Shown in pieces: positions 8,949 to 19,200 of a stretch of 64,000 nucleotides of DNA. The position numbers and the translations under genes were made by a program. Numbering within the stretch: the stretch's first letter is position 1; every line of letters starts with the position of its first letter. The DNA is from an uncultured Tenacibaculum sp. (GTDB lineage: Bacteria > Bacteroidota > Bacteroidia > Flavobacteriales > Flavobacteriaceae), in contig NZ_CANLTU010000001.1 in the NCBI RefSeq assembly GCF_947494125.1, positions 124,001 to 188,000 on the forward strand. Reading direction: 5' to 3'. A model generated the notes under the pieces. It made no database searches and was not told where the DNA came from. It worked only from the letters and a program-made list of their open reading frames with translations.

Positions 8949-9482
8949 ATGATACATTACAAAACAACTACTACAAATGAAGAATTAGAACAAATTCTAT
9001 ATTTACAAGCTAATAACTTACCTCAAAACTTAACTCCTATTGAAAAAAAAGAGCAAGGTTTTGTAACTGTTCATCATACTTTTAGTCTTTTAAAAAAAAT
9101 GCATAATATACACCCTCATATTATTGCCAAAGACAAGGAGAAAGTTATTGGATATGCATTGTCTATGTCTAAAATATTTAGAAATGAGATCCCTGTTTTA
9201 GTTCCTATGTTTAATGAAATTGACAAATTTTTTAAGAAAGAAAAAATATATATTTTAATGGGGCAAGTTTGTATTGATAAAAATTACAGAGGCAAAGGTG
9301 TTTTTAGAGGTTTATATAATGAAATGAAAACAGTTTTTTCAAACAGTTATGAATGTATTATTACTGAAATAGATTCAGCCAACACACGTTCTTTAAATGC
9401 TCATAAAGCAATTGGATTTAAAGAATTATTAACTTACCAAGCTAACAACCAAGACTGGATTGTTGTTTTTATGGATATTTAA
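8949..9482 (+). CDS. GNAT family N-acetyltransferase
   Basis: A 177-residue acetyltransferase-like protein. The acetyl-CoA pyrophosphate-binding motif is visible as VCIDKNYRGKGVFRGLYNEM near residue 110, preceded by the strand KVIGYALSM. The end has the usual NTRSLNAHKAIGFKEL block. The acceptor is unknown. It follows moaE by nine bases and overlaps the convergent nuclease gene by four bases at the 3' ends. Confidence 0.82.
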   Translation: MIHYKTTTTNEELEQILYLQANNLPQNLTPIEKKEQGFVTVHHTFSLLKKMHNIHPHIIAKDKEKVIGYALSMSKIFRNEIPVLVPMFNEIDKFFKKEKIYILMGQVCIDKNYRGKGVFRGLYNEMKTVFSNSYECIITEIDSANTRSLNAHKAIGFKELLTYQANNQDWIVVFMDI

Positions 9483-12235
9483 TACGGTAAATCTGCCGGC
9501 TCAATAAAACTAACATCTTTACTGTACATTTCTTTTAAAACCTCTTTAATTTCGGTCATAAACTCTTCTAGTTTTTCTTGCGTAACTTGATTATCTGGTG
9601 TTCTATAATTTGATGAGAAATTCATTTTTAAAAACCCACTTTTTAAGTTTTTAAACGATATTATTCCAGCTTCTATATCTTTTGAAAAATCAAATACTGT
9701 ATTTTGAGTATATAAAAAAGCATACAACATAACTTGTATTGCTTTATGATATTTTAATTCTCGGATTGTATCAAAATCAATAACTTTCAAGTTTGTTGAA
9801 TTTACCATCCCTGTTTTATAGTCAATAATTCTGATTACACCATTTAGTTCATCAATTCTATCTACTTGTCCGTGAATTTTTACAGGAAAATCAATTCCTT
9901 CTATAGCTATTTCTGCTGCTAAGTTTTGCTCTGTTGCTATAACTTTTAATTGATTGTCTTTATCTTTTAACAGCTGTTTTTCTTGTGCTAAAAAATTTTC
10001 AACAAAACGATTCGCTACTTCAAAAACCAATCTGTTCTTTCCTGTTTTTATATCTCCATTTTTAAAATGTTTTGAAAAGTAGAATATAATTAATTCTTTT
10101 GTTTTCTTCTGCATTTGTTGCACATCTTCAACTGATAAAAACTTATTGATATAAGGTTTATATAATTCTTCTAAAGTATCGTGTACTACAGTACCCATTG
10201 TATTTGCAGCAATAGTTTCTTCAACATTTTCAAACTCGTTAATTTTTAAAATTTTCTGTTTATAAAATGCTATTGGATTGTACAAATAATTTGTTAATGC
10301 CGATGGTGATATTCCTTTTTTTGCTAACTCTCTTAATCTTTCTAAAGCTTTATCATCTTTTTTTATCTCTTTTAATTTTATAGGAGATGTTACAACTTTA
10401 GGGCTCACAATTTTTTCAGTAATGTCATCTCTCATCATTTCTAATTGTGTTACAAAACGACTTTTTTCTCCACTACCAAACACATCGTGTTCTGTATTGT
10501 ATAATATAAAAATATTTTTTGCTCTTTGTAATAATCTAAAAAAGTGATATGAAAAAAGCGCATCTTTTTCTTTATATGTTGGTAATCCGAATGCTATTTT
10601 TACATCAAAAGGAATAAATGTATTCTGTTGACTACTGGCTGGTAACACTCCTTCATTTACCGACGTTATTATTACATTTTCAAAATCTAACACACGTGTT
10701 TCTAAAACCCCCATAAGTTGTAACCCTTGTAATGGCTCCCCTTGAAATGATAAACTTTCTGACTGTATTAACTGTTTAAAAAACTGATGTAATGTTTTTA
10801 AATCTTGTACATAATTAAACTCATTATGTAAATTTTGTAATTGTGTAAACGCTGTGTAAAATCGAAACAAGTATTCTTTTTCTAAATCATTTGCTGAATC
10901 CTTTAGCTCATTAATTAAATCTAATATTCTTGCTAAAAAATCACTTATAGTAGTTAATGGTTTGAAAACACCACTTATAACTTCTCTTATTTCAATTTTT
11001 AATGAAAGAAGAAATTCGTTGATTTTTTCTTCATTTATAAATGTATTGTTTTCTTTTACTACAGTTTCTGATATAACATCTGCTATATTTCTAGCTTTTT
11101 CTATTTGTAATAACCTATATATTGTTGGGTCTTTTATTAATCGGATAACATCTTTATGATAAAATAAACCTTCTTGTTTCTTTTGTAATTTTTCTTGATT
11201 GATAAATAATTGAAAAACAGCGAAAATTAAACTCGTAGTAGGAATATCTTTTAAGGGATATCCCATAGTTATATTTACAGCATCAACATTTTTAGGTAAT
11301 GAATTTAAAGTTATAGGAAGTAAGGTTTCATCAGCCAATACTAATGCTGTGTTATTATGACTAGATAATTTTGATAGAATTTCTCCTGTATACTTTATCT
11401 GTGTAATATTTTTTGAAGCTCCTATTACTTGAATATTCTTAGGCTCTGAAAAATATTCTTTAACTGTTTGTATTGGGTTTTTCTCATAGTATTTCCAATT
11501 GTTTTTATACTTCCTAAGAAAACTACCTGCTTGGTGATTACTTTTATAAAACGTCTTTTCTACATCCCAAAATACTTCTGTACTTTCATTCGTTAGAAAC
11601 TCTTGAAATATAAATTCTTCAGCACTATTCAAAGCATTAAAACCTATAAAAACATATTTTTTATCTTTATTTCTATGAACATAATCAGCTACTTTTTTTG
11701 TTGCTTCTCTATATAAAACTCCTTGATATCCTATTTTATTCTCCGTTAAAAACGAATAAAGAGACCCGTATAACTTCTCTAACTCTTCCATAAAAGAAAA
11801 GTGATCTTTCATTAATTCTGTTTCTTTGAATTCTCCTTTTACCGACCATTTTTTTAAACGATGTATATCTCTCAAGTACACAAAAATATCACGAGGATTA
11901 ATTAAATGTTGATCTATTTCATTAAAATCTTGCAATACCGTAAACGCCCATGAAGAAAACTTATCAAACGTATCTGGATCTTTCTCTATTTCTTTATAAA
12001 TTGTATAAAAATGAAATAGTAATTGTACACTGTCTGCTTTTTTAATTTCTGAAATTTCTTCAACAAAATCGCCAATATTAATAACTCGCGGTAAAAAACC
12101 TGCTAGAATTTTATTCTTAAACTCTTCTTTTACGAATACTCCTGCTCTTTGAGATGGTAGTATAAATACAACATTTTCAAACGTTTTTGTAGTTTGTGAA
12201 ATGGTATCTAAAGTTTCTGAAATAAAAGATTGCAT
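9479..12235 (-). CDS. AddB/RecB-like PD-(D/E)XK nuclease protein
   Basis: A 918-residue protein with an inactive helicase-like N-terminal region and a C-terminal nuclease domain. This is the layout of AddB-type proteins that process double-strand breaks. The nuclease motif is seen as RIDELNGVIRIIDYKTG near residue 800, with the conserved Gln/Tyr helix (AIQVMLYAFLY) after it. ALTNYLYNPIAFY before the nuclease domain matches the segment that carries the first Fe-S cysteine in AddB, but no cysteine is there. No addA partner lies next to it. Confidence 0.82.
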   Translation of the reverse strand: MQSFISETLDTISQTTKTFENVVFILPSQRAGVFVKEEFKNKILAGFLPRVINIGDFVEEISEIKKADSVQLLFHFYTIYKEIEKDPDTFDKFSSWAFTVLQDFNEIDQHLINPRDIFVYLRDIHRLKKWSVKGEFKETELMKDHFSFMEELEKLYGSLYSFLTENKIGYQGVLYREATKKVADYVHRNKDKKYVFIGFNALNSAEEFIFQEFLTNESTEVFWDVEKTFYKSNHQAGSFLRKYKNNWKYYEKNPIQTVKEYFSEPKNIQVIGASKNITQIKYTGEILSKLSSHNNTALVLADETLLPITLNSLPKNVDAVNITMGYPLKDIPTTSLIFAVFQLFINQEKLQKKQEGLFYHKDVIRLIKDPTIYRLLQIEKARNIADVISETVVKENNTFINEEKINEFLLSLKIEIREVISGVFKPLTTISDFLARILDLINELKDSANDLEKEYLFRFYTAFTQLQNLHNEFNYVQDLKTLHQFFKQLIQSESLSFQGEPLQGLQLMGVLETRVLDFENVIITSVNEGVLPASSQQNTFIPFDVKIAFGLPTYKEKDALFSYHFFRLLQRAKNIFILYNTEHDVFGSGEKSRFVTQLEMMRDDITEKIVSPKVVTSPIKLKEIKKDDKALERLRELAKKGISPSALTNYLYNPIAFYKQKILKINEFENVEETIAANTMGTVVHDTLEELYKPYINKFLSVEDVQQMQKKTKELIIFYFSKHFKNGDIKTGKNRLVFEVANRFVENFLAQEKQLLKDKDNQLKVIATEQNLAAEIAIEGIDFPVKIHGQVDRIDELNGVIRIIDYKTGMVNSTNLKVIDFDTIRELKYHKAIQVMLYAFLYTQNTVFDFSKDIEAGIISFKNLKSGFLKMNFSSNYRTPDNQVTQEKLEEFMTEIKEVLKEMYSKDVSFIEPADLPY

Positions 12236-12308
12236 AGTTTAATTTTGGTGTAAGCAAAGTACAATTTTTATCTTATTTTTGGTATTATAATACTTTCAAT
12301 TTTCAGGA

Positions 12309-13094
12309 ATGGAACCAATGAATAAACTTAAAATAGCCCTCATACAATCTGACCTTGTATGGGAAAATCCAATTGAAAACAGAAATCGTTTTCAAAAGAA
12401 AATAGTGGAGGTCTCTAATGATATTGATTTAGTTATTCTCCCTGAAATGTTTACTACTGGTTTTTCCATGGCTCCTAAAAATATTGCTGAGACTATGGAC
12501 GGAGCAACCATAAACTGGATGCTAGATTTAGCAAAAAAGAAAAACTGTGCTATTACTGGAAGCATTATTATTACCGAAAATAATAAATACTACAATAGGT
12601 TACTTTTTGTACATCCAACTGGAAAAATTGATTTTTATGATAAGAAACACACGTTTACACTCGCTGGTGAACATGAAGTGTATACCGCTGGAAATAAAAA
12701 GAATATTATTGATTATAAAGGGTGGAAAATATGTCCTCTAATTTGTTACGATTTGCGTTTTCCTGTATGGGCTAGAAATACTGAAAACTATGATTTATTA
12801 TTATATGTAGCTAGTTGGCCTAAGCCTCGTATTGAAGCTTGGGATACTCTCTTAAAAGCTCGTGCTATTGAAAACATGAGTTATACCGTTGGTGTAAATA
12901 GAGTAGGAGTGGATGCTAATAACTATGAGTATAATGGAAACACTGTTGCTTATGACATGTTAGGAAATTGCTTAGCTAAAAATAATAATACTGAAGAAGT
13001 TTCTCTAATTATTGAAATAGATAAAGAAGCGCAAAATAAGATTCGAAATAAATTTCGTTTTTTAGAAGATAAAGATAAGTTCGAATTTCAATAA
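12309..13094 (+). CDS. Omega-amidase (nitrilase superfamily)
   Basis: A 261-residue carbon-nitrogen hydrolase with the Glu-Lys-Cys triad: E46 in LPEMFTTGFSM, K112 in YDKKHTF and C146 in LICYDLRFPVWARN. The TGFSM block and the short length match YafV-type omega-amidases, which hydrolyse 2-oxoglutaramate or 2-oxosuccinamate left by transamination of glutamine or methionine. A second ATG three codons downstream is an equally good start. Confidence 0.87.
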   Translation: MEPMNKLKIALIQSDLVWENPIENRNRFQKKIVEVSNDIDLVILPEMFTTGFSMAPKNIAETMDGATINWMLDLAKKKNCAITGSIIITENNKYYNRLLFVHPTGKIDFYDKKHTFTLAGEHEVYTAGNKKNIIDYKGWKICPLICYDLRFPVWARNTENYDLLLYVASWPKPRIEAWDTLLKARAIENMSYTVGVNRVGVDANNYEYNGNTVAYDMLGNCLAKNNNTEEVSLIIEIDKEAQNKIRNKFRFLEDKDKFEFQ

Positions 13095-13152
13095 TAAATA
13101 AACACCCATAATATAATCCTCAAATCATAAAGGGAATTATAATTATTAATAA

Positions 13153-13160
13153 TATATTTG
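13153..13160 (+). promoter_or_regulatory. Possible -7 element for the YD/RHS operon
   Basis: TATATTTG matches the Bacteroidota TAnnTTTG element and lies 46 bases before the first YD gene. No TTG lies at the right distance upstream, so the site is weak or needs an activator. Confidence 0.35.
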
Positions 13161-13206
13161 TTATGCTATATAAAAATGAATTGCTAATCTATAACAACTA
13201 TATTTT

Positions 13207-16200
13207 ATGAAAAAAACAATTGCTTTATTCAGCACTCTATTGTGTTGTCTTTCTCTTTTTTCTCAAGGAGATGATTATTACGGAGATAATAGTACTAATA
13301 ATCTATATCAAACCACAGAATTATTAACCAACCCTACAGTACAAGCGCCTAATGTTGCTGCTTTTCAAAAAGTAAATTTTGTTCCTGTAAGTAATTATAC
13401 AGGTAGGGCAAATGTGTCTATTCCAGTTTTCACTATAAAATCTGGTAATATTTCAATACCCATTTCTTTATCTTATAACTCAAGTGGAGTTAAGGTAAAT
13501 GACATTCCATCTAGTGTTGGTAGTAATTGGTCTTTAAATGCTGGAGGAGTTATTTCTAAAGTTGTTAAAGGAATAGAAGATTTTAAATCTCCGGGAGGGT
13601 GTTTCCCTTTTGATTTTGGTTATTATTTTAGCGACCCTGGTTATTTATATCCTATAGGCAGAAGTTTAATTGGTTATTGTTCTAATGCTTCTTTATGGGG
13701 AGAAGGTGATGTTTATCCTGATGAATTTATTGTAAATGCTCCTGGTTTAAACACTACTTATACTCATGGGAAATTAGACACTAATAATGACAATATTTCT
13801 GATGTATTAGAACTTACCGGACAACAAAATAAAATCACAGAAATTCAAGGAGAATTTGATGCTGGGAAATATAATGTTAGTTTAAAAAAAACAGGATCTA
13901 ACGATCATGAATATATAGATGGTGCATTTAATTCAAATAAACTATTATATGGTATAAAAAATATTTCTATTGTATCTACTAACGGACTTCTGTACGATTT
14001 TAATCATAAAGATATTTCTCAATATACCTATAGCGAACAAGCTCGTAATACATCAGGAGGTGGAGTTGCTTATAAACCTATTAACATAATTAGTCAAAGA
14101 AAGGTAGAATCATATCACTTATCAAAAATAAAAGATTTAAAGTCTAATAAAGAAGTGGTTTTTGAATACGAAACATATAATAGAGGAAGTTATGACCCTA
14201 TAGACAATGCCTATTTTTATACTGGATCAACTACTCAGTTTTACATGGATGCTATTGTAAAAGCGAAATCAACAAAATACCCTAAAATTAATCGTTTAAC
14301 TAAAATTAATTACGACAAAGGTAGTGTAGAGTTTATTTATGGACTAAACAGGCAAGATCTTTTAGAAGAAAAAGCTTTAACTCAAATAATTATAAAAGAT
14401 ATTAATGGTCTTGTTATAAAGAAAATAAATTTAGAATATAGTTATATGCAAAATAGTGCGTATGCAAGTTCTCCTCAAAATAAACGATTAAAATTAGATA
14501 AAGTACAAAGTTCAAATGCAAATAATGAAGTATTACCTGGATATACAATGTCTTATAATACAACCTCTTTACCTCCAAGAGGGGTTTGGGGTAAGGATTT
14601 TTTAGGGTATCATAATGGTAGTTATACTACATCTTTATCAGATCCAAAACCTATAGTATATTTTTACCCAGATAAAGGAATACATTCTTTTTTACCTTCT
14701 TCAAAAGGGTCTGGATATTATTTATTAAATGGTCAATACTCTTTAGCTTCAAATTTAGCATACGCAAAAGCTGGAGTTCTTGAGAAAATTCAATACCCAA
14801 CAGGAGGATTTTCTGAATTTGAACATGAATTAAATCAATTTAAAATTGAAAATACTGCAATATCTGGTGGTGGTTTACGTATAAAAACGCAAAAAATAAT
14901 TGACGAGTTAGGAAATGAACAAATTCTTGATTATGAGTATAAAGAAACAGACAACACTTCTTCTGGAGCTATGGTTTCCATGCCTAATTTTATTGATTTC
15001 AGAGTAAACAATGTATACTCTGGTAACTTATCTCCTTCTTCTACATTAAGCTATTTATCGTTTAAAACATTTAGGACCGCAAAAACTCAAGCTGAGTTTA
15101 CAAATAATTCATTTGTTGGCTATTCTCGAGTTCTTGTAAAGAATAGAATTAATAATGGATATACAGAATATAATTATTCTTCTCCTAAAGATTTCCCTAA
15201 TATAATGCATCAAAGTTCTCCTTTGTTAAACACAAAAGCTTATGTTGCTAAAAGAAATGGAATGAGAACAGGTACATTTAGCAAAGAAGTATATAGAGGG
15301 AAATTAAAGTCTTCAAAGGTTTATAACAATACAGGTTTAAAACTTAAAGAAACAATTAATAGCTACACTTATAAAAAATTTGAAGAATATACATTTTCTG
15401 ACGTTATTAGACTTTGTGGAACAAGTCAATGTTATTCAAAAGAAGATTATAACGGAGCTGCATTATCTTTTACCCACAAAATTCTTTCAGAACGCTACCT
15501 ATTAACATCATCAATTAATACGGACTATTTAGATGGAGGTAATACATCAGTAACCAAAGAAACTGTTTATGATCCAACTTACCCTTTAGTAAAAGAAAAT
15601 ACGATTACAGATGCTACAAAAGAGGTTATAAATAAGTTTTACTATCCACATGATTCGCAAGTAAATGGACAACCTAACATGAGTACTTTACGAGCACAAA
15701 ACCGTTATTCAGAAATGATTCAGCAAGAATCTTATCATGATGGACAAAAAATATTTACTGAACGAATTAACTATCATAATTTTGGTAATAACTTGTATTT
15801 ACCAAACAAAATATACACCGCAAAAGGAACTCAAAATTTAGAAGAAGGTGCTATTATAGACAAAAGAGATAGTTATGGTAATATTTTACAATTTCACAAT
15901 AAAGATGGTATTTATACCTCTTTTATATATGGATATGGAAACACTTCTTTACTTGCAAAAATTGAAAATGAAAAGTACGATATCGCTATTTCAAAAATAC
16001 CTATCACTGTAACTGCTTTGCAAAATTTAGATAACCAAAGTGATGAAAATACTTTAATCGGTTATTTTAATACAATGCGAACAGCGTTACCCAATGCTAG
16101 AATTTCATCGTACACTTATATCCCATCAGTTGGCGTAAGTACTATTACTGATAACAGAGGAAAAAACATGAGTTATGTATATGATAACCACCATCGTTTA

Positions 16201-16266
16201 AGTCTTATAAAAGATACTGATGGAAATATTATAAAACGTTATTATTATAATTATAAAAACCAATAA
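13207..16266 (+). CDS. Secreted YD-repeat protein, first half of a two-gene RHS system
   Basis: A 1019-residue protein with a signal peptide (KKTIALFSTLLCCLSLFS). Near residue 45 it has a block (FVPVSNYTGRANVSIPVFTIKSG) and then LSYNSSGVKVND with GSNWSLNAGG, a region found at the N-terminus of large flavobacterial and insecticidal-toxin-like shells. The C-terminus ends in a YD motif (MSYVYDNHHRLSLIKDTDGNII). It has no RHS core ending and no toxin domain. Four bases separate it from the RHS gene, so it probably forms the other half of the cocoon. Confidence 0.8.
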   Translation: MKKTIALFSTLLCCLSLFSQGDDYYGDNSTNNLYQTTELLTNPTVQAPNVAAFQKVNFVPVSNYTGRANVSIPVFTIKSGNISIPISLSYNSSGVKVNDIPSSVGSNWSLNAGGVISKVVKGIEDFKSPGGCFPFDFGYYFSDPGYLYPIGRSLIGYCSNASLWGEGDVYPDEFIVNAPGLNTTYTHGKLDTNNDNISDVLELTGQQNKITEIQGEFDAGKYNVSLKKTGSNDHEYIDGAFNSNKLLYGIKNISIVSTNGLLYDFNHKDISQYTYSEQARNTSGGGVAYKPINIISQRKVESYHLSKIKDLKSNKEVVFEYETYNRGSYDPIDNAYFYTGSTTQFYMDAIVKAKSTKYPKINRLTKINYDKGSVEFIYGLNRQDLLEEKALTQIIIKDINGLVIKKINLEYSYMQNSAYASSPQNKRLKLDKVQSSNANNEVLPGYTMSYNTTSLPPRGVWGKDFLGYHNGSYTTSLSDPKPIVYFYPDKGIHSFLPSSKGSGYYLLNGQYSLASNLAYAKAGVLEKIQYPTGGFSEFEHELNQFKIENTAISGGGLRIKTQKIIDELGNEQILDYEYKETDNTSSGAMVSMPNFIDFRVNNVYSGNLSPSSTLSYLSFKTFRTAKTQAEFTNNSFVGYSRVLVKNRINNGYTEYNYSSPKDFPNIMHQSSPLLNTKAYVAKRNGMRTGTFSKEVYRGKLKSSKVYNNTGLKLKETINSYTYKKFEEYTFSDVIRLCGTSQCYSKEDYNGAALSFTHKILSERYLLTSSINTDYLDGGNTSVTKETVYDPTYPLVKENTITDATKEVINKFYYPHDSQVNGQPNMSTLRAQNRYSEMIQQESYHDGQKIFTERINYHNFGNNLYLPNKIYTAKGTQNLEEGAIIDKRDSYGNILQFHNKDGIYTSFIYGYGNTSLLAKIENEKYDIAISKIPITVTALQNLDNQSDENTLIGYFNTMRTALPNARISSYTYIPSVGVSTITDNRGKNMSYVYDNHHRLSLIKDTDGNIIKRYYYNYKNQ

Positions 16267-16270
16267 TGCT

Positions 16271-19200
16271 ATGAAAAATATTTTTGGATTTATTTTTTCG
16301 TTTTTCATTTTTAATATGTTTGGACAAATTTCCAATACTATTATTAAAGAAAACAACTATATAGTAGAAGGTAATGAGGAGTTAATTGCCAAAACTGCAA
16401 TAATTTTAAAACCTACTACTTGGATAAAACAAGGAAGTACTTTTACTGCTAAAATAAATAGTGGTGCATATTTACTTCCAATATTAGACACCAATAAAAA
16501 CTATATTTATACGCAAGTATTTCAAGAAGCAACTACTACTGGAAACATCTCATTAGCTGAAAGTATTATTGAAGATGTCTCTTATTTTGATGGCTTAGGA
16601 AGAAAAACTCAAAGTAGAGCTATTGGCCAAAGTCCTTTAGGTAAAGATATTGTAACACATTATGAATATGACGCTTTGGGTAGGCAAACTAAAAACTATT
16701 TACCTTATGTGTCTTCACAAAATAATGGCTTATTTGAAGCAAATGGGCAAACAAAAACCATTGCCTATTATAATACGGTTAAATACCAAAACACCACCAA
16801 TCCTTATTCAGAAAAAGCATTTGACGGATCACCTTTAAATAGGGTTCTAGAAACGGGTGCACCTGGAGCTTCATGGGTGGTTAAAGCAAATAATGACACT
16901 GATCATACTGTAAAAATGAGCTATGCAGTAAATACAGCCACAGATGCTTTACATAAAATACGTTGGTATAAAGTAAGTTTAGATGTAAATTACACTCCTA
17001 GTTTAAGCAATCCTAGTCCTTATTATTACCCTTTAAATAGTTTGTATAAAACTATTGTAAAAAATGAAAACTGGACTCCAACTTCGGGTAAAGTACATAC
17101 TACAGAAGAGTTTACAAATAAATTTGGGCAAACCATATTAAAACGTACTTATGCCAAAAATGGTAGTACAATTATACCTCATGACACCTATTACGTATAT
17201 GATATATATAATAACTTATCTTATATTATTCCTCCACTTACAAAAACTTCTGACGGTATAAATACTACTGAATTAAATGAGTTGTGTTTTCAATATAAAT
17301 ACGATAAATACAACCGTTTAATAGAAAAGAAAATACCAGGTAAAGGTTGGGAATATATAGTTTATGATATAGCTGACAGGCCTATTTTAACACAAGATGC
17401 TTTACAAAGAGCAAAAACAACCAAAGAATGGTTATTTACCAAATACGATGCTTTAGGCAGGGTAGTATATTCTGGAGTGTATAAAAACAATAGCTCTAGG
17501 GCTACTTTGCAAGCTGCAGCAAATACTCATAGTGTAAAACACGAAAAAAAAGGTAAAGGAGGGTTTTATTACTATACAAACCTGGCTTATCCTACAGGAA
17601 TAACTAGTAATAATATATATATTATAAATTATTATGACGATTATGGTTTTGATAGAAATGGACTTAATATACCTGCAATAGTATACGGAAAAGCTACTAC
17701 CACTAACCTAAAAAGTTTAGCTACAGGTGGAAAAATAAGAATATTAGATGCTGATAATAATCCTACAAATTACTGGGTAACATCAATTATAGGATATGAC
17801 GAAAAAGTTAATCCTATTTATAATGCTAGTAAAAATAGTTTTTTAGGAACCACAGACATCAGTCAAACAAAATTAGATTTTGTAGGTAAAGTATTAGAAA
17901 GTTCTAGTAATCATGACTCAAATACTTCGGTAGACATCATTGATAAATTCACCTATGACCACGTAGGTAGATTATTAACTCAAAAACAACAAATTAACAC
18001 TCAAGCAGAAGAATTAATTGTTAAGAATAGTTACGATGAATTAGGTGTTTTAGAGAATAAAAAAGTTGGAAATACAGAAGCTACTTCATTACAAACTATA
18101 GATTATAAATATAATATTAGAGGATGGTTAACTAATATAAATGACGTAGATAATATTGGTAATGATCTTTTTACTTTTAAACTTAATTATAACACAAAAG
18201 ATATAACTCCTACAAATGAGTTTACCAGCGTATACAATGGAAATATATCTGAAACTATATGGAGAACTAAAAGTGATAACAAAAAAAGAGGCTATCAATA
18301 TAAATATGATGGCTTAAGTAGACTTTTAGGTGCAAATTATAGAGAAAATAACGATTTAGCTTCTGGTAGTGGTAAATTTGAAACAAATTATGGCTATGAT
18401 AAAAATGGAAATCTAAGTACCTTAAATAGAAAAGGAAGCGACGGTCAATTTATTGATGATTTAGACTACAGTAATCAATACAACAAACTTGATGAATTGG
18501 AAGATAATTCTGGAAGTACAGAAGGAGTACAAGCTGCACAAGTTACCTATGGTTATGATGTTAATGGGAATTTAACTTCAGATTCTGCTAAAGACATTAC
18601 CAATATAGAATACAATCATTTAAATTTACCAACGAAAATACATTTTGGAAATAGTCAAAGAATTGAATATATTTATACTGCATCTGGTATTAAACTGCAA
18701 AAAAACAAAATTGATGGTACTCCAACTACAACTAAGTATGCAGGTAGTTTTATCTATGTAAATAATGTATTAAAACATTTTAGCCAACGAGAAGGTTATG
18801 TTGAAAAAAATGGAAGTTCTTTTACATATGTGTATCAGTATACAGATCATTTAGGAAATATCCGATTAAATTATACCAATACAGGAAGTAGAACAGCTCC
18901 TAGTTTACAAATAAGAGAAGAAAATCACTACTATCCCTTTGGGATGAAACATAAAGGGTATGGCCCTAGTATTACCGGAGTACAAAACAATTATAAGTAC
19001 AATGGTAAAGAATACCAAGACGATGTAATAAATGGTAAACGATTAGATTGGTACGACTATGAAGCACGTAATTATGATGCCACTATAGGACGTTTTTTTA
19101 ATGTTGATCCATTGGCAGACAGCCCTATGCAAGCAGATAAATCTCCCTATGCCTATACATGGAACAATCCTATAAACCTTACCGATCCTGATGGAATGCA

